Source: an uncultured Lachnospiraceae bacterium (GTDB taxonomy: Bacteria > Bacillota > Clostridia > Lachnospirales > Lachnospiraceae). Taken from it: DNA of 32,210 nucleotides. Every line of letters starts with the position of its first letter. Within the stretch, counting starts at the first letter, position 1. The DNA lies in NCBI GenBank assembly GCA_947630695.1, contig CANRIM010000025.1, positions 1 through 32,210 on the forward strand. Reading direction: 5' to 3'. The notes under the pieces are model-generated. The model ran no database searches. It was given only the letters and a program-made list of their open reading frames with translations, and was not told the origin of the DNA. This document shows, piece by piece, positions 8,333-14,870 of this stretch. A program made the translations under genes and the position numbers.

Positions 8333-8379
8333 ATGCGGCCCGGAAAAAGCGGTGCTTTTTCCGGGCCGCATCTGTTTTT
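8333..8379 (+). terminator. Strong terminator after the Asn/Gln peptide gene
   Basis: An 18 bp perfect stem (8333-8350 pairing with 8354-8371, GC-rich core GCGGCCCGG) has a GGT loop and is followed by CTGTTTTTA. It has no T-run on the other strand, so it serves the plus-strand peptide gene rather than the convergent blaR1-like gene. Confidence 0.88.
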
Positions 8380-8393
8380 ATGGCAAAACATAT

Positions 8394-9953
8394 TTATATT
8401 GCAGGCAGTTCTTCCATTTGTGCCCCGTTCCAGTACCATTGTCTGGCAGGCCTGGTGGGATCGTTTCCATCCAGAATTTTCAATACATCTTTGTCCCGAT
8501 ACAGCATCAGATTCTCGTTTGTTTGATTCAGTGTGCGGATATCCGCTGGGATCGCCCCTGCCGGATACAGTTTTTCATAAGCATACCGGTAAAACCAGGT
8601 GATGCAGCTCCCATCACTGTTCTCCGTACAAAAGGCCAGCAAAATCATTTTCCTATCCGGTGAATAAGCGCTTACGCCTGCCTGCGGCGTAAAGCCCTCC
8701 GCATTGGCTGTCAGTACCTGTCCGTTTCCTGTTTCACCGGTATGTACCTCGATCCGGCATTCCCTAAGATTGTTTTCACCCGGTTCACTGACATTCAGAG
8801 CGATGTCCTCTGTCTTCCCGTCCTGATCCATATCCAATGCCCAAATGTACGCTCCTGACGCATCGGTCTGACTGCTGCTTAATACCGCGCCTTCTAATAT
8901 TTGTTCCTCTTCTGTTTTGCTCTGCGGCGTTTCTGTCTGCTTTGCCGCCGTTTTGTCCGCCCGGCTGCCGCAGCCTGTGGTAGCCCCCGCCAGCAGCAGG
9001 ATCAAAAGCAGCGCCGGAACCGCGATCCAAATCCGTTTTTTCTGTTTTCCCGCAATCAAGGTAATTCGCTCCTTCATTTCTTTTTTTCCTTCCTGCAGTC
9101 CGCTGCAGCAGTGCGTGATTTTTGAATGCAGCGGGCGTTGTGCCAGCATTTCGATCAAAGTCCGTCCGTAAGCCATTTTTTGCGCCTCTCCCAGCGCCGC
9201 GATTGTGCCTTCGTCGCAGGCTTTCTCGCAATCTGCCGCCCAGGCACGGCCCGCCATCCAAACCAACGGATGAAACCAGTAAATCACCGTACAGAGACTG
9301 CGCAGCATGCACCAGATATGATCTTTGTGCCGATAATGCGTCAACTCGTGGGTCAGCACATGCCGGTATCTTTCTTTGGAAGCCAGACTTTCCGGCGTCA
9401 GATAGACGGCAGGTTTCCATCCGGCACACAGACAGGGAGTATCCATCGCCTCTGATACATAGACCTTTAAACCTTCTGCCTGTCCGATGTACATGCGGTT
9501 CCTGCGCAGACGCCGTCGGAAATAAAGATTCCCTGCGAAAATCCATGCAGCCGTAACAATCATTCCGGCCAGCCAGAGAGCCATGGCAGTTTCTTTGAGC
9601 ATCCATATCGGACGGCCCGGGGAAACCGCTGTTTCACGGTGGTGGAAAGAAGCGCCGCTTGACTGAACAGGAATGGCTTCCGTCCATCCCTGCCGGACAG
9701 CGTCCGGATCTGCCGGTGCTTCGGCCTCAAATCCTGTCTGTGCCGCGGCTGCATTTTCCAGCCGATCCAGCAGAGCGCCCGGGCCATGGGTCCATAAGGG
9801 ATTTTCAAATACAACCGGCGAAATCAGGAGTCGTAAAGCCACCAGCAACCAAAGACCGTACTGCAGACGGCATGACATTTTTCCGTTCCAAACTTTGCGC
9901 AACAGCAGTACCGCCGCCAGGAACAGGGTCAGTCCCAACAGCTGTCTGACCAT
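8394..9953 (-). CDS. BlaR1/MecR1-type M56 membrane metallopeptidase with non-PBP sensor
   Basis: Proteins of this family sense an extracellular signal and inactivate the BlaI/MecI repressor by proteolysis. The 519-residue protein has about three N-terminal membrane segments and the zinc-peptidase motif HELTH at 202-206 with a downstream acidic stretch CEKACDE. A fourth membrane segment lies at about 305-325. The extracellular part (about 335-519) is not a penicillin-binding domain: no STYK-like, SxN or KTG motifs are visible. Instead it has DMDQDGKTED, like the calcium-loop of FG-GAP-type repeats. The signal is therefore unlikely to be a beta-lactam recognised in the classical way. The ATG at 9953 lies in a TGATG overlap with the blaI stop, seven bases after GGGGGAGG. 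Confidence 0.9.
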   Translation of the reverse strand: MVRQLLGLTLFLAAVLLLRKVWNGKMSCRLQYGLWLLVALRLLISPVVFENPLWTHGPGALLDRLENAAAAQTGFEAEAPADPDAVRQGWTEAIPVQSSGASFHHRETAVSPGRPIWMLKETAMALWLAGMIVTAAWIFAGNLYFRRRLRRNRMYIGQAEGLKVYVSEAMDTPCLCAGWKPAVYLTPESLASKERYRHVLTHELTHYRHKDHIWCMLRSLCTVIYWFHPLVWMAGRAWAADCEKACDEGTIAALGEAQKMAYGRTLIEMLAQRPLHSKITHCCSGLQEGKKEMKERITLIAGKQKKRIWIAVPALLLILLLAGATTGCGSRADKTAAKQTETPQSKTEEEQILEGAVLSSSQTDASGAYIWALDMDQDGKTEDIALNVSEPGENNLRECRIEVHTGETGNGQVLTANAEGFTPQAGVSAYSPDRKMILLAFCTENSDGSCITWFYRYAYEKLYPAGAIPADIRTLNQTNENLMLYRDKDVLKILDGNDPTRPARQWYWNGAQMEELPAI

Positions 9954-10330
9954 CACTCATCCTCCCCCTGCAGAATCTGATACAATTCCTGAATCTCCGC
10001 CTCGCTTAAAGCGTGTTCCTGCAGGAGCGTGCGCATCATCATGCCGACGGAACCACGGTACACTTTTTGAATCAGGCTTTTTGTCTCGGCAAAAGCCGCT
10101 TCCTCCCGTTTGATCTTCGGATAATACTGTCTGGCCTTGCCCCCCTCTTCATAGGCCACAATGCCCTTTTCCAGCATCCGGCTTAAGAGCGTATTGACCG
10201 TACTCTTGCTCCAGCCCGGATCCTCTTCCAGTGCATGGTAGAGCTGCACCAGGGTTCTGGGGGACTCCTCCCAGAGCTTTTCGCAAATCAGCCACTCGCT
10301 GGGCTGTAAAATGATATTTTTTTCTTTCAT
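9953..10330 (-). CDS. blaI: BlaI/MecI/CopY family transcriptional repressor
   Basis: This is a winged-helix repressor that binds as a dimer to its own promoter and is released when the partner metallopeptidase is activated. The 125-residue protein has the typical start (LQPSEWLICEKLWEESPRTL) and the recognition helix region GWSKSTVNTLLSRMLEKGIVAYEEGGKARQ in two adjoining parts. An acidic C-terminal dimerisation helix bundle follows. The ATG at 10330 was chosen because AGGAG lies seven bases before it; an upstream in-frame ATG has no ribosome site. Translation is coupled to the blaR1-like gene. No beta-lactamase or other obvious target gene is nearby, so the pair may control distant genes or only itself. 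The symbol follows family use. Confidence 0.92.
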   Translation of the reverse strand: MKEKNIILQPSEWLICEKLWEESPRTLVQLYHALEEDPGWSKSTVNTLLSRMLEKGIVAYEEGGKARQYYPKIKREEAAFAETKSLIQKVYRGSVGMMMRTLLQEHALSEAEIQELYQILQGEDE

Positions 10331-10351
10331 ATGGAATCTCCTTTTTCGTAT

Positions 10352-10399
10352 GACTGCTGTCAACCATATAATAGTCCATATATGCGACAGTTGTCAACC
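10352..10399 (-). promoter_or_regulatory. blaI promoter with two operator boxes
   Basis: On the minus strand TTGACA (10392-10397), 18 bp and TATTAT (10368-10373) form the promoter. The 14-base boxes GGTTGACAACTGTC (10386-10399) and GGTTGACAGCAGTC (10352-10365) flank it. One covers the -35 and the other lies just past the -10. Each holds a GAC-GTC type dyad, as expected for BlaI sites, so the repressor would block both polymerase binding and escape. Confidence 0.75.
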
Positions 10400-10430
10400 A
10401 TTTTATTCCTTTTATTCGCCTCTTTTTTTC

Positions 10431-10460
10431 AAATAAAAAACCGGCGACATCCGTCACCGG
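10431..10460 (-). terminator. Terminator of degV
   Basis: On the minus strand CCGGTGAC, loop GGAT and GTCGCCGG are followed by TTTTTTATTT. Confidence 0.8.
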
Positions 10461-10497
10461 CTTTCTGCCTGTTTTTTTCAAACCGAGCTGTCCGTAT

Positions 10498-11364
10498 TTA
10501 TTTCTTTCTGAAAATAATGCCTGCCAGATTCGGTCCCGCATTGATGGTCACCACGCCACCGATAAAGTAATCCATGGCGGGTTCCTGCCCAAAGGCTTCC
10601 GTCGCCTTCTCTTTAATCAGATCCGTCTGATCCGGCCGGTCCGCGCGAATCACCAGATAGGGAGTACCCTTTTCCCGTTCTTTCTCGCACATATCCATGA
10701 TGGTATGCACCACATTTTTCTCGCCCCGGACCTTGGCCAGCACCTTGGACTCGCCGTCTTCAAAGGTCATAATGGGTTTGAGTCCCAGCGCTTCCCCCAT
10801 AAAAGCCGCAGCCGCGGAAATCCGGCCGGACTTTTTGGCATATTTCAAATCGTAAGGCACAAACAAAATCCGTGTGTGGGAAATCCAGTCTTCCATAAAA
10901 TAGAGAATTTCTTCCGGGGTTTTGCCTTCCTGCGCCATCTTCGCACCCTCTACCACCGCATAGCCGTAAGCCATGGTATAAGTTCTGGAATCAATGATAT
11001 CGATCTCAAAGCGATCCTTCGCCTCCGGATGCGCTTCATAAAACTCTCCCTTGGCTGCCACCGAATTCTGATATGTGGTGCTGCCCTTAGAGTTAATGGA
11101 CGTGTAAATCAGACAGTCATACCCTTCTGCATATGCGGCCTCATAACACTGCATAAAGGCATAGACCGTCAGCTGGGAATGGGTGGGCGTCTGCGGCAGC
11201 GAAAGCAGCAGCTTGTAAAACTCCTGCGGCGTAAAAGAATAGCCGTCCTCATACTCCTTTTCATCGACTGCAATGGGAAAAGGCAGTACCTGGATTCCAT
11301 ATTTTTCGCGTTCTTCCGCCGGAATATCGGCAGCAGAGTCTGTTACAAATTTAATACGGCTCAT
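10498..11364 (-). CDS. DegV family fatty-acid-binding protein
   Basis: DegV (FakB-like) proteins bind a fatty acid in a deep pocket and, in several Firmicutes, present it to the FakA kinase for incorporation into phospholipid. The 288-residue length is standard. The N-terminal stretch IKFVTDSAADIP matches the family start, with Thr8, Asp9 and Ser10. The lipid-contact loop YTSINSKGSTTYQN sits in the first domain, and the protein ends with a GPNLAGIIF stretch typical of the second domain. The ATG at 11364 follows GGGAG. No fakA-like gene is in the window. A near-consensus promoter overlaps the end of the upstream mscS gene, so the gene has its own transcript. Confidence 0.93.
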   Translation of the reverse strand: MSRIKFVTDSAADIPAEEREKYGIQVLPFPIAVDEKEYEDGYSFTPQEFYKLLLSLPQTPTHSQLTVYAFMQCYEAAYAEGYDCLIYTSINSKGSTTYQNSVAAKGEFYEAHPEAKDRFEIDIIDSRTYTMAYGYAVVEGAKMAQEGKTPEEILYFMEDWISHTRILFVPYDLKYAKKSGRISAAAAFMGEALGLKPIMTFEDGESKVLAKVRGEKNVVHTIMDMCEKEREKGTPYLVIRADRPDQTDLIKEKATEAFGQEPAMDYFIGGVVTINAGPNLAGIIFRKK

Positions 11365-11439
11365 ACGTTTCTCCCTGTATATTTTTTCATTTTCATGTAT
11401 ATCTTCTTATGTATGGGACGCTGTCTCACACACCTGTGT

Positions 11440-11469
11440 ATTATATTTCAGCCTCTGATGAAATGTCAA
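11440..11469 (-). promoter_or_regulatory. Consensus sigma-A promoter of degV inside the mscS 3' end
   Basis: On the minus strand TTGACA, 18 bp and TATAAT lie over the last ten codons of mscS, about 75 bp upstream of degV. Both hexamers are perfect. Confidence 0.8.
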
Positions 11470-12304
11470 GGGCTTTTCCGGCACTCTCCGACGGCCGGAT
11501 GTGATTGTGCACCACCAACTGTTTGTAAGGCACCTCCAGACCCGCTTCTTCCAGTCCTTCCTGCACCAGCTTCATGGCCGCCCGATACATATCGAACTTC
11601 AGCTCCGGACTGCAGCAGAATACAATTTTATAAATCACCGCAGAGTCCTCAAAATCCTGGGTCCCCTTGTAGACACAGGAATCGATCCCCTCCACTTCTC
11701 CGATTTTTTCACAGACCGCAGACAGCACCTGATGAATTTTCCGGACGTCCGCTTCATAGGACAGAGGCACATTCAGGCCGTTGACGTTGCCGCTTTTGAT
11801 GATCTGGGAAATGTTCCGGTTGCTGACGGTCATAATCGAATTGTCAGACAACTTCTGGATTTTGGTGGCCCGGACGTTGAAATCAATGACCCTGCCTTCA
11901 AAATCCTGATATTTCACAATATCGCCCACAAAGAAAAACTGATCGGTGATGATGCGGATGCCCATGATCACATCCTTTAAAATATCCTGCAGCGCAAGGC
12001 CTACCACAGCGCTCACCAGTCCCAGTCCCGTGATGACCGAACTGACGTTGATTCCGTTGATCTGCAGCACCGAAAGAATCGTAATCAACACGATCAGAAA
12101 CCGGCTTATCATGACCAGCAGCCGGAAAAAAGAATTCTTTCTGTCATCTTCCGAAGAATGATTCGCAAACCGGCGGAACAGGCGTTTGACAAATCCCCAA
12201 AGGGCGACTGCAGCCAACACCAGCAGGACGCTGACAATGAAATTGGCGGAACTGATATAATGAATGAAATTGAGCACAGGTTTTTCCATCACGAAATTCT
12301 TCAT
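11441..12304 (-). CDS. mscS: Small-conductance mechanosensitive channel
   Basis: MscS-type channels open under membrane tension and release solutes during osmotic downshock. The 287-residue protein has three N-terminal membrane segments. The third is the pore helix, GLGLVSAVVGLALQDILKDVIMG in two overlapping runs, rich in Gly and Ala as in MscS. It is followed by the beta domain (FFVGDIVKYQDFEGRVIDFNVRATKI) and the C-terminal alpha-beta cage. The ATG at 12304 follows GGAGG by about 12 bases, a little far. No clear promoter was found between it and htpG, whose terminator occupies the gap. Transcription may come from read-through or from a weak TTGACA at the htpG end. Confidence 0.92.
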   Translation of the reverse strand: MKNFVMEKPVLNFIHYISSANFIVSVLLVLAAVALWGFVKRLFRRFANHSSEDDRKNSFFRLLVMISRFLIVLITILSVLQINGINVSSVITGLGLVSAVVGLALQDILKDVIMGIRIITDQFFFVGDIVKYQDFEGRVIDFNVRATKIQKLSDNSIMTVSNRNISQIIKSGNVNGLNVPLSYEADVRKIHQVLSAVCEKIGEVEGIDSCVYKGTQDFEDSAVIYKIVFCCSPELKFDMYRAAMKLVQEGLEEAGLEVPYKQLVVHNHIRPSESAGKALDISSEAEI

Positions 12305-12323
12305 CTTATGTGTACGCCTCCCC

Positions 12324-12374
12324 GTTAAAAAATAACACCATATCCGTAAGTTTTTCCTGCTTACGGATATGGTG
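12324..12374 (-). terminator. Terminator of htpG
   Basis: A 15 bp perfect stem (CACCATATCCGTAAG pairing with CTTACGGATATGGTG) with a 9-base loop is followed on the minus strand by TTATTTTTTAAC. It begins 9 bp after the htpG stop and lies directly ahead of the mscS ribosome site. Confidence 0.85.
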
Positions 12375-12383
12375 CCGGTATCT

Positions 12384-14369
12384 TTATTCTGTCAAAAGCC
12401 GCATCAGTTCATTGCTTCGCAGCAAAAATTCCCGCATGGCGTCGCCTGTCAGCGGTTCCACGGCCAGTGCCGCAAGATCATACAGCTGTTTTACGATCAT
12501 TTCCGTATACGCGCTCTGATCGTTGCTGCACAGATACTTCACCAGCGGATGTTTGACGTTCAAAATCAACGTTTCCTCTTTCGGGAACGCATCCGAACCC
12601 ATACCGTACATGGCATACATCTTCATCATGTCTTCCATCCGGCGGGATTCTTCGGACAGGGTCAGCACGGATGCAATGCCCTCATCCTTTAAGGCCTCTG
12701 CCTTTACGGTCAGCTTGTCCTTGCCCAGCGTTTTCTGAAAGAGCGGCGCAAGGGTTTCTTCCATTTCTTTTGCTTCCGTCTCGTCAAAGCTTTCCGTCAA
12801 AGCCTCGTTCATATCCGCATCAATTCGTAAGAAACGGATCTTTTCATTTTTCTGCTCCAGGGCATTGATAAACGGACTGTCAATATTGTGGGTCAGATAG
12901 ACCGCCATCATGCCGTTTTCTTTAAACATACGGATATACTGGGACTGCTGTTTCTCATCCGTAATATAATAAATGGTCTTTTTGGCTTTTTCTTCTTCCT
13001 CCGGCGCAGCTTCTTCTGCTTCTTTTCCGTCCTCTGCCCCTTTGCTTTCGGTTTCCGGCGCAGTTTGCGCAGCATCGTCTTTCTCTTCTTTGGCTTCTTC
13101 TGCTTCTTCCTCCACCTTCAGACATTCCGGCAGGGTCAGATACTTGTCGTCCGTGGTCTTAAACAGAATATAATCGTTGATCTTTTCGGCAAACTTGGGA
13201 TCTTTAAGAAAACCGAACTTGATAAACGGCGCAATGTCATCCCAGTATTTCTCGTAATTTTCCTTATCCACCTTGCACATGCCGGACAGCTTGTCTGCCA
13301 CCTTTTTGGTGATATAATCGGAAATCTTTGTAACAAAACCGTCGTTCTGCAGGGCGCTCCGGGACACGTTCAAAGGCAGATCCGGACAGTCGATGACGCC
13401 CTTTAAGAGCATTAAGAACTCCGGAATCACCTCTTTGATATTATCGGCGATGAAAACCTGATTGTTGTACAGCTTGATCTTGCCTTCAATGCTGTCATAC
13501 TCCGTATTGATCTTGGGGAAATACAGAATACCTTTCAGATTAAACGGATAGTCCATGTTCAGATGAATCCAGAACAGCGGCTCCTTGTAATCCATGAAGA
13601 CCTTACGGAAAAATTCTTTGTATTCTTCCTCCGTACACTCGTTGGGATGCTTCATCCACAGGGGATTTGTATCGTTGACCGGTTTCGGCGCTTCCTCTTT
13701 TGCTTCCTCCCCTTCTTTTTTCTCCGGTACGGGGGCATTGGGATTTTCAAGATAAATGGGCGTCGGCAGGAAGGAACAGTATTTCTCCAGAACTTCCCTT
13801 ACCCGGTATTCATTGGCATACTGGGTACATTCCTCATTCAAAAACAGGGTGATCTTTGTGCCGACTTCCGCCTGTGTCCCCTCTTCCAGCGTAAAAGTGG
13901 TGCCGCCGTCACATTCCCAGTGTACGGCTTGGGCGCCTTCCTGATAGGACAGCGTATCGATGTGCACTTCATCCGCAACCATAAATGCGGAATAAAAGCC
14001 CAGTCCGAAATGACCGATGATCTGATCGTCATTCGCCTTGTCTTTGTATTTCTCCAAAAAGTCCGTGGCGCCGGAAAATGCGATCCGGTTGATGTACTCT
14101 TCCACTTCATCGGCTGTCATGCCGATGCCGTTATCCACGATGGTCAGCGTCTTGTTTTTATCATCCGCAATGACTTTGATCTCATATTCTTTGCCTTCTT
14201 CCGGCGTATAATCGCCGATCATCTCCAATTTTTTCAGCTTGGTGATGGCGTCGCAGCCGTTAGATACCAGCTCCCGGATAAAAATATCCTGGTCGCTGTA
14301 AAGCCATTTTTTGATAATCGGAAATATATTATCGCTGTCAATTGATAAATTTCCCTGTTTCTTTCCCAT
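12384..14369 (-). CDS. htpG: Hsp90-family chaperone HtpG
   Basis: HtpG is the bacterial Hsp90, an ATP-dependent dimeric chaperone. The 661-residue protein has the N-terminal ATPase domain with DNGIGM (79-84) and GHFGLGFYS (119-127). The middle domain carries the catalytic-loop arginine in LNVSRSALQ. A C-terminal dimerisation domain follows. Two charged low-complexity inserts are present: about 210-232 (PEKKEGEEAKEEAPKP), at the position of the eukaryotic charged linker, and about 418-464 (Glu/Ala-rich), just before KTIYYITDE. They account for the length above the 620-odd residues of the E. coli protein. The ATG at 14369 follows AAGGAGG; the frame is open upstream without a ribosome site. A terminator-like hairpin lies directly before the ribosome site. 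Confidence 0.95.
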   Translation of the reverse strand: MGKKQGNLSIDSDNIFPIIKKWLYSDQDIFIRELVSNGCDAITKLKKLEMIGDYTPEEGKEYEIKVIADDKNKTLTIVDNGIGMTADEVEEYINRIAFSGATDFLEKYKDKANDDQIIGHFGLGFYSAFMVADEVHIDTLSYQEGAQAVHWECDGGTTFTLEEGTQAEVGTKITLFLNEECTQYANEYRVREVLEKYCSFLPTPIYLENPNAPVPEKKEGEEAKEEAPKPVNDTNPLWMKHPNECTEEEYKEFFRKVFMDYKEPLFWIHLNMDYPFNLKGILYFPKINTEYDSIEGKIKLYNNQVFIADNIKEVIPEFLMLLKGVIDCPDLPLNVSRSALQNDGFVTKISDYITKKVADKLSGMCKVDKENYEKYWDDIAPFIKFGFLKDPKFAEKINDYILFKTTDDKYLTLPECLKVEEEAEEAKEEKDDAAQTAPETESKGAEDGKEAEEAAPEEEEKAKKTIYYITDEKQQSQYIRMFKENGMMAVYLTHNIDSPFINALEQKNEKIRFLRIDADMNEALTESFDETEAKEMEETLAPLFQKTLGKDKLTVKAEALKDEGIASVLTLSEESRRMEDMMKMYAMYGMGSDAFPKEETLILNVKHPLVKYLCSNDQSAYTEMIVKQLYDLAALAVEPLTGDAMREFLLRSNELMRLLTE

Positions 14370-14383
14370 GATAATTACCTCCT

Positions 14384-14423
14384 TAAAAACAGAAACAACC
14401 AACATGACGGTATTGGTTGTTTC
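14384..14423 (-). terminator. Terminator-like hairpin between rpsT and htpG
   Basis: On the minus strand GAAACAACCAA, a 10-base loop and TTGGTTGTTTC are followed by TGTTTTT, which runs straight into the AAGGAGG of htpG. It would end the rpsT transcript and control read-through into htpG. Confidence 0.75.
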
Positions 14424-14451
14424 CTGAATGCTTATAAACTCTGAAAAAATC

Positions 14452-14715
14452 TTACTGCATCTTGTTGACAGCCTGGCTGAGGCGGCTTACCTTACGGGAA
14501 ACATTGTTCTTATGATAAACGCCTTTTGTCTCAGCTTTCATCAGCTCTGATGTTGCAGCTACCAGCGCTGCATCTGCAGCCGCCTTATCCTTTGCCTCGA
14601 TCGCAGCGTATACTTTTTTCACAGATGTCTTTACCTTTGACCGAATCGCTTTGTTTCTGGCTGCTCTGGTTTCTGTTACAAGAATCCTTTTCTTTGCAGA
14701 TTTGATATTTGCCAA
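14452..14715 (-). CDS. rpsT: 30S ribosomal protein S20
   Basis: S20 binds 16S rRNA early in 30S assembly. From the TTG at 14715 the protein is 87 residues, the usual S20 length. It begins with the family start ANIKSAKKRI after the initiator, is rich in Lys, Arg and Ala, and contains the conserved KNNVSRKVSRLSQAVN near the end. The TTG was chosen because GGAGG lies eight bases upstream; an ATG five codons earlier overlaps that ribosome site. A TTG start is also known for E. coli rpsT. A strong sigma-A promoter precedes it. Confidence 0.96.
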   Translation of the reverse strand: MANIKSAKKRILVTETRAARNKAIRSKVKTSVKKVYAAIEAKDKAAADAALVAATSELMKAETKGVYHKNNVSRKVSRLSQAVNKMQ

Positions 14716-14795
14716 GTCAATTCCCTCCATTATTTCAAAAATACACTGCTTTGTGAAAGCCGGACACGGACAACCTCACCAAAGCACACGCATCT

Positions 14796-14824
14796 ATTTT
14801 AGTGACTCTGCCAAATGATGTCAA
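14796..14824 (-). promoter_or_regulatory. Sigma-A promoter of rpsT
   Basis: On the minus strand TTGACA, 17 bp and TAAAAT lie about 80 bp upstream of the rpsT start. Confidence 0.8.
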
Positions 14825-14870
14825 TAGCTTTTTTCAATTTTTCCTGAAAAAATCGCCGCATCCTTTGGGT

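Noticed and set aside
8138-8371. Minus-strand frame of 77 codons with a long Leu/Val/Ile stretch, resembling a membrane peptide
   Set aside because: It is the antisense of the Asn/Gln codons (CAG/AAC read as Leu/Val), has no ribosome site, and crosses the terminator hairpin.
9122-9556. Plus-strand frames opposite the blaR1-like gene
   Set aside because: They have no ribosome sites and no domains; the HELTH metallopeptidase is on the other strand.
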